The notes: generated by a model not told the origin, from the letters alone. Shown: positions 1 to 7,518, numbered from the stretch's first letter. The stretch: DNA of 12,085 nt from Bacteroidales bacterium UBA1751 (GCA_002315995.1 DCHN01000061.1:2170-14254), one strand, 5' to 3'. Program-made: numbers and translations.

Positions 1-2
1 AT

Positions 3-917
3 ATGAAGCAATATTTGAGACCTCCTTATTTGAAGGAGGGTGACACAGTTTATGTAATGGCGGTGGCTTCGAGCCTTACCGAGAACAACAGGAAATCGAG
101 AAGATGGATTGACCTCTATGAGAAATGGGGCCTGAAAATAAAGACGGGCAAACATCTCTACGATGAACTTCCGGGTGAGTTTGCCGGCAAAGATGAGGAT
201 AGGGCTGCTGATCTTGAGGCTGCGCTCAAGGATCCTGAGGTTAAGGCAATTATTTCATATCGCGGTGGTTACGGAACAATGAGAACAATGGATGTTATGG
301 ATACAACATTGTTCAAGAAGTATCCGAAGTGGCTGGTTGGGTTCAGCGACATTACCATTGCTCACGCTGTTCTTCAGGATATGGAAATGGAGTCCATTCA
401 TGGAGTAATGCCGAGCCTTCTCGGCGAGGATTCGGCTCTCTCTGAGGAGACTCTGCATAAGGCGCTCTGGGGAGAACTTGATGGTTATCATACAGATCCT
501 CACAAATACAGCAACTTTGGAAAGGCTCAGGGACGTCTTGTTGGCGGTAACCTTGCACTTTATATCTCTACCCTTGGAACAAAGTGGGAGAACAGGTTCG
601 ACGAGGATTCCATACTTTTCATTGAGGATATAAGCGAAAGAATGTATACCGTTGACAGAATGCTGCGTACACTCAAGTGCGGAGGCAGACTTGACAAGCT
701 CAAAGGTATCATTATAGGGCAGTTTACAGAGATAGGTGGTGAGGATGATTGGAAGAGAGGCGTATATGACCTTATTCACGAGTATACCGCTCCTCTGAAC
801 ATGCCTGTACTCTTCGGATTCCCTTGTGGACATGAGCAGCCTACGTACAGCATCTATATGGGCCGTGAGGTTTCACTTGAGGTGAACGAGAAGGGCGGTG
901 AACTGCGCTTCCTTTAG
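3..917 (+). CDS. LD-carboxypeptidase family protein (peptidase S66)
   Basis: This 304-residue protein is predicted to belong to the LdcA/MccF serine peptidase family, which cleaves the L,D bond in tetrapeptides of recycled murein or related amide substrates. The N-terminus has the family opening (PPYLKEGDTV, residues 7-16). The nucleophile is Ser115 in GFSDIT. The two other triad members fit Glu208 in the FIEDISE segment and His277 in GFPCGHEQP, at family-typical spacing. The length is normal and no signal peptide is evident, so a cytoplasmic recycling enzyme is likely. The ATG lies 2 bases from the window edge, so its ribosome binding region and any extra upstream codons are not visible, but the first residues align with family N-termini. 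It lies 46 bases upstream of the redox cluster on the same strand. Co-transcription is possible but a functional link is not obvious. MccF-like immunity specificity cannot be excluded. Confidence 0.9.
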   Translation: MKQYLRPPYLKEGDTVYVMAVASSLTENNRKSRRWIDLYEKWGLKIKTGKHLYDELPGEFAGKDEDRAADLEAALKDPEVKAIISYRGGYGTMRTMDVMDTTLFKKYPKWLVGFSDITIAHAVLQDMEMESIHGVMPSLLGEDSALSEETLHKALWGELDGYHTDPHKYSNFGKAQGRLVGGNLALYISTLGTKWENRFDEDSILFIEDISERMYTVDRMLRTLKCGGRLDKLKGIIIGQFTEIGGEDDWKRGVYDLIHEYTAPLNMPVLFGFPCGHEQPTYSIYMGREVSLEVNEKGGELRFL

Positions 918-950
918 AATTTGACATAATCTATCGGCCTGGTAGGGCGG

Positions 951-961
951 AAAATAAAAAG
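951..961 (+). promoter_or_regulatory. A-rich translation-initiation leader of the first redox gene
   Basis: The 11 bases AAAATAAAAAG end two bases before the ATG at 964. No Shine-Dalgarno sequence is present. The identical 11-mer recurs in front of the HdrB-like gene (1722-1732). A-rich leaders are known to favour initiation in Bacteroidota, whose ribosomes depend little on Shine-Dalgarno pairing. The role here is inferred. Confidence 0.45.
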
Positions 962-963
962 AT

Positions 964-1659
964 ATGGGAAAACTTTATGACAGACTGGCGCAGGATTACA
1001 GAGTGAAGGAGGGGCTGAGGGCGTGCATAAATTGCGGAACCTGTTCGGCCATTTGTCCTGCTGCAGAATTTTACAAGTATGACCCGAAGACCATAATGAA
1101 CATTGTTCAGACAAGGGACGATGCTCAAATTGAAGAGTTGCTCAAGGGCGACCAGATATGGTATTGCGGTGAGTGCCTTTCGTGTGTTACAAGATGTCCT
1201 AGAAAGAATGCTCCGGGCCTTGTTATTATGGCCTTGCGTTCAATGTCAATTGATATGGGCTATTTTATTGAGAGCGAAAAGGGACGCCAGCAGTTGCCGC
1301 TTACCCGCAGGATGCAGAACAATATTCTCAATTACGGTTACTGTGTATATCCTAGGACATTTCATTACAAGGATCATCCTGAGTATGGAACTGTGGGCAA
1401 GTGGATAAATGAGAATATGGAGGCGGTATATGAGAGGCTGGGTGCTCATCTTGACCAGATTGGCCCCGGTGCTTTGAGAAAGATTCCGCAGGAGTCCCTC
1501 GATGAGTTGAAGGCAATTTTCGATGTTACAGGAGCCACTCACAGAATGGAGGTTGTTGAGGAGGCATCAAAAAAGATGGCTGAAAAAATGGGCATGACGC
1601 TGGAGGAGTATGAGCAGCAGGCTTTTGATGAAACTTCGCAGGAGCATCTTAACCTGTGA
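964..1659 (+). CDS. HdrC-like 4Fe-4S dicluster protein
   Basis: This 231-residue protein carries two classical ferredoxin motifs: Cys21/24/27/31 followed by Pro, and Cys68/71/74/78 followed by Pro. It should bind two cubane [4Fe-4S] clusters. The wide spacing between the motifs (about 36 residues, with helical sequence between) is that of HdrC-type subunits rather than small bacterial ferredoxins. The roughly 150 residues after the clusters are mostly helical and charged, somewhat longer than in methanogen HdrC (about 185 residues in total). There is no signal peptide or membrane segment. It is the first gene of a same-strand cluster, followed by HdrB-like and HdrA-like genes, so it probably wires electrons between the flavin subunit and the CCG subunit. 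Family membership is clear; the electron donor and acceptor are unknown. Confidence 0.88.
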   Translation: MGKLYDRLAQDYRVKEGLRACINCGTCSAICPAAEFYKYDPKTIMNIVQTRDDAQIEELLKGDQIWYCGECLSCVTRCPRKNAPGLVIMALRSMSIDMGYFIESEKGRQQLPLTRRMQNNILNYGYCVYPRTFHYKDHPEYGTVGKWINENMEAVYERLGAHLDQIGPGALRKIPQESLDELKAIFDVTGATHRMEVVEEASKKMAEKMGMTLEEYEQQAFDETSQEHLNL

Positions 1660-1721
1660 TGGATATAGCAGGCAATCTGTAATTGGTTGAAAGGCTCGGA
1701 ATCTATGGTTGATGGTTTTCT

Positions 1722-1732
1722 AAAATAAAAAG
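1722..1732 (+). promoter_or_regulatory. A-rich leader of the HdrB-like gene
   Basis: An exact second copy of AAAATAAAAAG lies 8 bases before the ATG at 1741, followed by the purine run AGAAGAGA. The 81-base gap after the HdrC-like gene is the longest inside the redox cluster. I found no TAnnTTTG box in it, so it looks like a translational leader rather than a promoter. Confidence 0.4.
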
Positions 1733-1740
1733 AGAAGAGA

Positions 1741-2811
1741 ATGATTTTTCAAGGAAAACAGAAGATATGGTCTGAATATCAGAAGGATATACCGGAGGAT
1801 CACTATTTTTATGTAAGGAGTTGCATAAGGCAGAGCTTCTTCCCTGCATCGGAGAAGACTTTTCTTGATATAGTTAAGGGAGAGTTGGGCAAGGACTTTT
1901 TTGAGACGCCTCATCATACCACCTGCGGTGGAATTGCTTACCATGCGGAGGCTGTTCCACAGGAGACCATGATGACAATTATTGCAAGGCAGTTCGCTCT
2001 TATGACAGAGAATGGATATGAGAACTATGTCTGCAGTTGCATCACTTCATTTGGTCTTTATACGGAGGTTATGGAGGATTGGAGAGAGTTCCCTGAACTT
2101 GAGGCCAAAATAAGGGAGAATCTCTGGAAGGCTACCAAGAGGGAGTTCAAGGTGCCGAAGTACCTCGCCCATGCAAGCGATATAATATACAAGTTCCGTA
2201 ATGAAATAGCCGAGAGGGCAAAATTCCGTCTTGTCAATCATAAGACAGGAGCACCTCTGAAGGTTGTTGAACATATTGGTTGCCACTACTCAAAGATGTT
2301 CCCTTCAAAGGGTGTGGGTGGAGCTGAGTATCCATATGTTCTTGCAGGTATGATTGAGAGCTGGGGCGGTGAGGTTATTGACTATCCTGAGCGCAGGCAC
2401 TGCTGTGGATTCGGCTTCAGACAATATCTTGTTAAGGCTAACAGAGGTTATTCAATGTCGAACACATATAAGAAGTTCGAGTCAATGGAGCCTTTTGAGC
2501 CTGATATGATAATTACCAACTGTCCTGGTTGCCCATATTTCCTTGACCGCTGGCAATATGTTATTGCAGAGCAGACAGGAAAGACATACGGCAAGGATGG
2601 ATATGGTATTCCTGTGTTCACATACGAGGAGGTTGCCGGTCTTGTTCTGGGGTATGATCCTTGGGACCTTGGCCTTCAGACCCATCAGGTTGCAGTAGAA
2701 CCTCTTCTTGACAAGATGGGGGTTCCATACAAGCCTGAGGAGAAATACAAGGGTGTGGGTGGAAAGGTAATTGTTCCACCGGAGTTCCCAATGAACATAA
2801 AGTGTTGTTAA
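1741..2811 (+). CDS. HdrB-like CCG-domain iron-sulfur protein
   Basis: This 356-residue protein has the two-repeat layout of heterodisulfide reductase subunit B, in which each CCG domain (CX31-39 CCG X35-36 CXXC) binds a noncubane [4Fe-4S] cluster. The second repeat is complete: Cys181, Cys221-Cys222-Gly, Cys261-Pro-Gly-Cys264. The first repeat is eroded: Cys28, Thr61-Cys62-Gly in place of CCG, and Cys98-Ser-Cys100 in place of CXXC. The likely outcome is one standard noncubane cluster and one altered or absent site. The protein ends in Lys-Cys-Cys, an unusual terminal cysteine pair. It has no membrane segments. The HdrA-like gene starts 3 bases after its stop, implying translational coupling and a shared complex. 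The substrate is unknown. Methanogen coenzyme M/B chemistry is not expected in this phylum. Confidence 0.88.
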   Translation: MIFQGKQKIWSEYQKDIPEDHYFYVRSCIRQSFFPASEKTFLDIVKGELGKDFFETPHHTTCGGIAYHAEAVPQETMMTIIARQFALMTENGYENYVCSCITSFGLYTEVMEDWREFPELEAKIRENLWKATKREFKVPKYLAHASDIIYKFRNEIAERAKFRLVNHKTGAPLKVVEHIGCHYSKMFPSKGVGGAEYPYVLAGMIESWGGEVIDYPERRHCCGFGFRQYLVKANRGYSMSNTYKKFESMEPFEPDMIITNCPGCPYFLDRWQYVIAEQTGKTYGKDGYGIPVFTYEEVAGLVLGYDPWDLGLQTHQVAVEPLLDKMGVPYKPEEKYKGVGGKVIVPPEFPMNIKCC

Positions 2812-2814
2812 CGT

Positions 2815-3831
2815 ATGACAAAAAATGTAGTTGTAATAGGTGGAGGCGCAAGTGGTATTGAGGCCTCAAGAAGACTCAGGGATCTGGGTTACTCGCCGGT
2901 TCTTGTTGAGAAGGAGGATCATTTGGGTGGGCATCTGGCATCGTGGAACAGACTCTTCCCGCAGATGATTCCTGCAAAGGATATTCTCAAGTCGCTTACC
3001 TCTGACATGAAGGGAATAGAGGTTTTCCTGAATACTGAGGTTATCTCCATAAACAGGCTTAAGGACAGCTATGTTGTAAAGTTTTCCAATGGTCTTTCGG
3101 CTCAGGTCAAGGCTATTCTCATAACTACCGGCTTCACACTTTTTCCTGCGCAGAAGAAACAGGAGTATGGCTACGGCATATACGACAGGGTAATTACCAA
3201 TGCCGACCTTGAAGCTTGGTTCAATGGCAATAAGGACAAGCGTGTTACGGATCCTCAGGTTATAGGATTCGTTCATTGTGTGGGTTCACGCGATGAGAAG
3301 GCCGGAAACAGGCAGTGCTCAAAGGTTTGTTGCGCAACAGCAGTGAAACAGGCAATTGAAATAAAGGAGAAGTTCCCGGATGCAGTTGTATATTGTTTCT
3401 ATATGGACTTGAGAATGTTCGGGCGCGGTTATGAAGATATGTATCTCAAGGCTCAGAAGGATTATGGCATCAGATTCCTCAGGGGAAGGGTCTCTGAGGT
3501 ATCGGAGGATATTAATGGCCGTCTTGTTGTAAAGGCCGATGATACACTTCTGGGCAAGCCTGTAAAGATTTCAATGGACCTTCTGGTGCTCATGAGCGGT
3601 ATGATAGCTCCCGAATCGAATATGGAGCTCTCCAAGATGCTGAAGGTGCTTCCAGGTGAGGATGGATTCTTCTCTCCTGCCAATGCCATTTCAAATCCTA
3701 CCCTCTCCAACCGCGATGGAGTCTTCTTTGCCGGTGCGGCTACCGGACCTAAGACCATGCCTGAAACATTGAGTGAGGGCAGGGCTGCAGCACTGGAGAT
3801 AGATTCATATCTCAAACGTGTAGGAGATTAG
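2815..3831 (+). CDS. Short HdrA-like FAD-dependent oxidoreductase
   Basis: This 338-residue flavoprotein starts directly at a Rossmann dinucleotide fold: glycine-rich loop GGGASG at residues 9-14 and acidic Glu32 at the end of the second strand. It keeps two HdrA/QmoA hallmarks: the HCVGSRD segment with Cys155, Cys168, Cys172 and Cys173, which in HdrA binds a [4Fe-4S] cluster beside the flavin, and the DLRMFGRGYEDMY segment (198-210). The C-terminal part (FFAGAATGPKTMPETLSEGR, 304-323) is the usual second FAD contact. It lacks the N-terminal iron-sulfur domain and the C-terminal two-cluster ferredoxin domain of full-length HdrA (about 650 residues). The CxxC that HdrA normally has after the FP motif is replaced by Pro53 and Asp56. 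It probably exchanges electrons between a soluble carrier and the HdrB/HdrC-like subunits. Bifurcation cannot be assumed. Confidence 0.88.
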   Translation: MTKNVVVIGGGASGIEASRRLRDLGYSPVLVEKEDHLGGHLASWNRLFPQMIPAKDILKSLTSDMKGIEVFLNTEVISINRLKDSYVVKFSNGLSAQVKAILITTGFTLFPAQKKQEYGYGIYDRVITNADLEAWFNGNKDKRVTDPQVIGFVHCVGSRDEKAGNRQCSKVCCATAVKQAIEIKEKFPDAVVYCFYMDLRMFGRGYEDMYLKAQKDYGIRFLRGRVSEVSEDINGRLVVKADDTLLGKPVKISMDLLVLMSGMIAPESNMELSKMLKVLPGEDGFFSPANAISNPTLSNRDGVFFAGAATGPKTMPETLSEGRAAALEIDSYLKRVGD

Positions 3832-3857
3832 TTTTGTTGAACCAACTGCAATAAAAG

Positions 3858-4184
3858 ATGGTGAATTTCGGATACGGTCTCACACCAAGCTCAGCCGTTA
3901 AGATAATTGAGGGGGAGGACAAACTTTACAGAAAGCTCTGTGAAATGGAGCCTGATGTGAAAAAGTGCATGGCCTGCGGTTCATGTGCAGCCAGCTGCAC
4001 TGCCGGTGATTTTACCGAGATGAATCTGCGAAAGCTTATTCTTTCCCTGCAGAGAGGGTATTACCAACAGGCTCTTCCAATGGTGAAGAACTGCATGTTG
4101 TGCGGAAAGTGCAACATTGTTTGCCCGCGGGGAATAAACACGAGGCATCTTATAATGAGTATCCAGAAAATATATAATCTTTAG
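3858..4184 (+). CDS. Second, small HdrC-like 4Fe-4S dicluster ferredoxin
   Basis: This 108-residue protein has two cubane cluster motifs: Cys37/40/43/47, where the usual following Pro is Thr, and Cys79/82/85/89 followed by Pro. The separation of the motifs is the HdrC type. It is about half the length of the first HdrC-like protein, with almost nothing outside the cluster core. It sits 26 bases after the HdrA-like gene and 5 bases before the membrane subunit, with an A-rich leader (AATAAAAG) immediately before its ATG. I infer that it acts as the electron wire between the soluble HdrA/B-like part and the membrane subunit, or replaces the ferredoxin domain missing from the short HdrA-like protein. 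Confidence 0.85.
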   Translation: MVNFGYGLTPSSAVKIIEGEDKLYRKLCEMEPDVKKCMACGSCAASCTAGDFTEMNLRKLILSLQRGYYQQALPMVKNCMLCGKCNIVCPRGINTRHLIMSIQKIYNL

Positions 4185-4189
4185 AGGCT

Positions 4190-6157
4190 ATGATGCATGA
4201 GAGAGTCTTCGGGTCATTTGACCTCTTTGTTCTTCCGTTCCTGGTTGGAATGGTTTTCGTTCTGCTCTTCTGCCTCTTTGGCCTTCTGCGGATACTTTAT
4301 CAGCTGAGCAGGGAGGAGAGGCTGAAATTTTATGCCTCCCTTCTCAATCCTGCAAACATTATAAAGAATCTCAAGGATATCTTCTTCGACTGCCTCATTC
4401 ACGTGAAACTCTGGAGGAGAAATCCTCTCCTTGGATATATGCACTCCAGCATAGCATTCGGCTGGTTCATGCTTATTGTTCTGGGACACCTTGAGACATG
4501 GTTCTATATTCCTGAAAGAATGGAGCTTATATATTATCCTATCTTTTTCAGGTATTTCATGCAGGTGAGCGGCACAACTGTTGGAGGTGCTCTTTTCTTC
4601 TTCCTCATGGACTTCTTCCTGCTGGTTGTGCTCAGCGGTATAGGACTTGCCGTATTCAAGCGTTTCCGTTCACGTGCCCTTGGAATGAAGAGAACCACCC
4701 GCCTCACCCTTCTTGACTATGTTGCCCTCTACTCGCTTTGGCTTATTTTCCCACTGCGGTGGATAGCTGAAGGCTTCACTGCTGGAGTTGCCGGCGGAAG
4801 TTTCATGACGGTTCCAATAAACATGCTGCTGAGCAGTTTCATGAAGAATCCTGAGAATATCACCATTGCCTGGTGGGCATACTCAATGGCACTGAGTATC
4901 TTCATGTTTTCGCTCCCTTTTACCAGATATATGCATATTCCTACCGAGATCCTGCTTATTCCTATGAGAAATGCCGGGTTGAAGGTAAGACGTCATAATA
5001 AAGGGTACGCTCTTGCACAGCTCTACTCCTGTCCTAGTTGCGGTGTATGTATAGATGCGTGTCCTATGGGGTTGCACAGGCGTTCTGCTGATGCAACTGT
5101 ATATATGGTGCGCCAGTTCAAACGCGCTAACCAGGCAAGGAGCCTTGAAATTGCGGAGAAATGTCTGATGTGCCAGAAATGTTCCTCCCTTTGCCCCATT
5201 TCAATAGATGCAACTGAACTGAGGTTGGCATTCAGAAGTCGTCAGAAGTATAATATTCTTCCTGATTTTCAATATCTCAAGAGGTATCTTGCGCTCTCTG
5301 CTGAAGATGATTCCGCTTATGCGCAGGCCCAGAATGGTCAAACGGAAGAAAACAGCTCCGGGAATCCTGTTATGGCGGTGGTTTCGTCAATAGGCAGCAA
5401 GGTAAAGAGCATTGGGCAGAAGATTATGTCACTTGGCAGTTCTTCCAAAGAGCAGCAGGAGAATATTGGCAGTGAGAAGGTGCTCTACTATGCCGGGTGT
5501 ATGACATCTCTCACACCTGTTGTGAGGGAATCAGTAGAGAAACTTCTCAAGGCTTCCGGTGTCGAGTGGTCAAATATGGACTCCGGCAGAAGCATCTGTT
5601 GTGGCAGGCCTCTTTTCCTTTCGGGTAAAATGGAGCAGGCCCGTCAGCTGGTTGAGGCCAACAGCGAAATAATACACAACAGCGGTGCATCCATTCTTCT
5701 GGTCAGTTGTGCAATATGCTACAGGATGTTCAAGGAGAAGTATTCTCTTGAGGGGGTAAGAGTGATGCACTATACGGAATACTTCAATGAACTCATAAAA
5801 GAGGGTAGACTTAAGGTGAAGAGAAGTGCTTTGAAGTATGTATATCACGACCCTTGCGATTTGGGCAGAGGCTGTGGCATATATGAGGAACCCAGAGAGG
5901 CAATAGAAAGGGCAGGCCATTTGGTTAAGGCCGGTAAGGAGAGAAAGGAGAGCATCTGCTGCGGAGGCTCAGTAGGAAGCCTTGCTCTCTCATACGAGGA
6001 GAGGGTGCATATAACGGAGCACTCGCTTGAAAACCTTACCGTAAATGCACCGGATTGCATAGTTACAGCATGTCCTCTCTGTCTGACCACTTACGCAAAG
6101 CAGTCAGAGATAAAGGTTGAGGATTTTGCCCAAGTACTGGTGGAGAATCTCAAGTAA
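4190..6157 (+). CDS. Membrane-bound HdrD/FadF-like iron-sulfur oxidoreductase with NarI-like domain
   Basis: This 655-residue fusion has three parts. Residues 1-265 form a five-helix NarI/HdrE-like membrane domain (segments near 11-36, 83-106, 131-156, 172-192, 226-247) with His85, His100 and His249 as candidate heme ligands. Residues 281-335 hold two cubane motifs (Cys281/284/287/291 and Cys325/328/331/335). After a hydrophilic linker (about 365-428) come two complete CCG repeats: Cys437, Cys470-471, Cys507/510; and Cys556, Cys590-591, Cys628/631. The order matches FadF/EMO-type menaquinone oxidoreductases and looks like a DsrM-DsrK or HdrE-HdrD fusion. It likely passes electrons between the cytosolic Hdr-like subunits and menaquinone. 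The WWxH motif usual in the fifth helix reads WWAY, so one heme site may be lost. A second ATG follows the first at once, so the start is uncertain by one codon. No EtfAB genes are nearby. Confidence 0.88.
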   Translation: MMHERVFGSFDLFVLPFLVGMVFVLLFCLFGLLRILYQLSREERLKFYASLLNPANIIKNLKDIFFDCLIHVKLWRRNPLLGYMHSSIAFGWFMLIVLGHLETWFYIPERMELIYYPIFFRYFMQVSGTTVGGALFFFLMDFFLLVVLSGIGLAVFKRFRSRALGMKRTTRLTLLDYVALYSLWLIFPLRWIAEGFTAGVAGGSFMTVPINMLLSSFMKNPENITIAWWAYSMALSIFMFSLPFTRYMHIPTEILLIPMRNAGLKVRRHNKGYALAQLYSCPSCGVCIDACPMGLHRRSADATVYMVRQFKRANQARSLEIAEKCLMCQKCSSLCPISIDATELRLAFRSRQKYNILPDFQYLKRYLALSAEDDSAYAQAQNGQTEENSSGNPVMAVVSSIGSKVKSIGQKIMSLGSSSKEQQENIGSEKVLYYAGCMTSLTPVVRESVEKLLKASGVEWSNMDSGRSICCGRPLFLSGKMEQARQLVEANSEIIHNSGASILLVSCAICYRMFKEKYSLEGVRVMHYTEYFNELIKEGRLKVKRSALKYVYHDPCDLGRGCGIYEEPREAIERAGHLVKAGKERKESICCGGSVGSLALSYEERVHITEHSLENLTVNAPDCIVTACPLCLTTYAKQSEIKVEDFAQVLVENLK

Positions 6158-6163
6158 TATTAC
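6154..6163. repeat. Perfect 10-base palindrome spanning two convergent stop codons
   Basis: GTAATATTAC is its own reverse complement and holds the TAA stops of both converging genes, which are 2 bases apart. It is too short and AT-rich to be a convincing terminator, and no T-rich hairpin follows. It may simply reflect TAA-TTA symmetry. Confidence 0.5.
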
Positions 6164-7488
6164 GCTTTCCAGAAGATCTTCTTTCTGCTCATAAGGCTCA
6201 CGAGCCACATCAGCAGAAGAACAGTGATAATTGCGCGTGCAAGGCCTACCAGCGGCATTCCTTCAGGATATGCCGCTTTATAAAGTTCTATGAGGCAGGT
6301 AGCCTTCATAAAAGGAACAAGGAAGTTGTCGTATGCAATATAACACATCAAAGGGTTCTGTCCGGTTCCGGAGAATGTCCTTACCAGCCAACTCTTAGGG
6401 AAGTACTTGCATATCAACGCACATATCTGCAACAACCACATTGAAATACCAAGAGTCACGAAACAGTAGGATATTCTGCAAGGAACTTTTGTTATCATTC
6501 CACCCTCAAGGCTCTTCATTGCAATACCCCATATTAAAAAAATGAGAGCAAAGATTGCTATGAAAAGATCTCTTCTGATGAATATTTCTCTGCTGGAGCA
6601 AGGAAATTCTGCCTCCTCCTTTGTTGGAGAAATACCATACGGGTATTTCATAAGAAGTTCACCAATAAAGGTTGCAGGAATGAGAATCAGCAGGAAGTAA
6701 ATATACTCCACATTGAACCACCATCTTATGTCTGGGTTGGCGTATGTTGTTGCAGGCCAGCCCAGTTCCTTTGTAACCAAAGTGAAGATGAATATTGCAG
6801 TGAAGGCCGCAGCACGCCATAGGAGCGATTTACTGGTAAAATACCATATCAATGACCCAAACAGATAGAGGAAAGCCAGCAGAAAGATTATTATACCTCT
6901 GCGCTGAACGCTGAGCACCTCTCCAAAACAGCAGTGTCCTATAAGAATCAATATGACCATCAGGCACACTCCAGCTATTTTTAGCCAATTGGCTGTAAGG
7001 TGAGCCTTCATCTTTGCTTGAGCGCCATATTTGGGTTGCATCCATTTTTCAATAAAACTCTGAATGTTGCCATACACAAGGAAAAAACATCCGAATCCAA
7101 GCAGCGTTGCAATCTGCGGCCATATCCCGCTCTGGTCGTTGAAGTTCAGGAAAACGTATGCGTATGAGAAGAACCAAAGCCCTATAAATCGGGTGAAGGT
7201 GCTTCCTACAAATTCAGATGTATGAGATGGAGAGTTTTCGGAACCTCTCCCGAACTTAGCTCCAAAAGCCATAGGAATGGCTGCGCCCATACAGAATATG
7301 AAAATAGGAAATACCATATCAACCCAACTTATTCCGGAAACGGTCATATCAAGTTCATGAGTTGGAGGCGGATTCTGTATATGGTACATCCACGGAGGAA
7401 AGACTCCATGAGGCTCAATGGCACTCAATATCATTCCAAATACGGTAAGAGCCCTGAGTACATCAAGGGCAGTGCATCTGATTTTCAT
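6160..7488 (-). CDS. DUF5009/HGSNAT-like multi-pass membrane acyltransferase family protein
   Basis: This polytopic membrane protein is 442 residues from the preferred ATG, with about ten hydrophobic segments. It has the conserved blocks of the Bacteroidota DUF5009 family, related to heparan-alpha-glucosaminide N-acetyltransferase: ALDVLRALTVFGMIL at the first helix, WMYHIQNPPP (33-42), a GISWVDMVFP block, and GQNPLMCYIA (376-385) near the end. Family members are thought to transfer acyl groups across the membrane to sugars; the substrate here is unknown. A TTG at 7521 would add 11 residues, but that TTG is itself part of a TAATTTTG promoter-like box, so transcription should start downstream of it and the ATG at 7488 is favoured. 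The gene converges on the redox cluster and diverges from the DUF362 gene; neither arrangement implies a shared function. Confidence 0.85.
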   Translation of the reverse strand: MKIRCTALDVLRALTVFGMILSAIEPHGVFPPWMYHIQNPPPTHELDMTVSGISWVDMVFPIFIFCMGAAIPMAFGAKFGRGSENSPSHTSEFVGSTFTRFIGLWFFSYAYVFLNFNDQSGIWPQIATLLGFGCFFLVYGNIQSFIEKWMQPKYGAQAKMKAHLTANWLKIAGVCLMVILILIGHCCFGEVLSVQRRGIIIFLLAFLYLFGSLIWYFTSKSLLWRAAAFTAIFIFTLVTKELGWPATTYANPDIRWWFNVEYIYFLLILIPATFIGELLMKYPYGISPTKEEAEFPCSSREIFIRRDLFIAIFALIFLIWGIAMKSLEGGMITKVPCRISYCFVTLGISMWLLQICALICKYFPKSWLVRTFSGTGQNPLMCYIAYDNFLVPFMKATCLIELYKAAYPEGMPLVGLARAIITVLLLMWLVSLMSRKKIFWKA

Positions 7489-7518
7489 GAAAAACTCTAT
7501 CTTCTTCTCAATTTCAGG

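Noticed and set aside
255..833. Minus-strand open frame of 192 codons within the LD-carboxypeptidase gene
   Set aside because: It is antisense to a gene with a complete catalytic triad, and no family features are visible in its translation.
918..963. Promoter for the redox cluster in the gap after the LD-carboxypeptidase gene
   Set aside because: TTTG-like bases are present, but there is no TAnnTTTG box at suitable spacing, so read-through from upstream is as likely.
964..4184. True methanogen-type CoM-CoB heterodisulfide reductase, or recent transfer from an archaeon
   Set aside because: Motifs are altered, the HdrA-like subunit is half-length, and base composition and leaders look like the neighbouring genes; Bacteroidota-type signals surround it.
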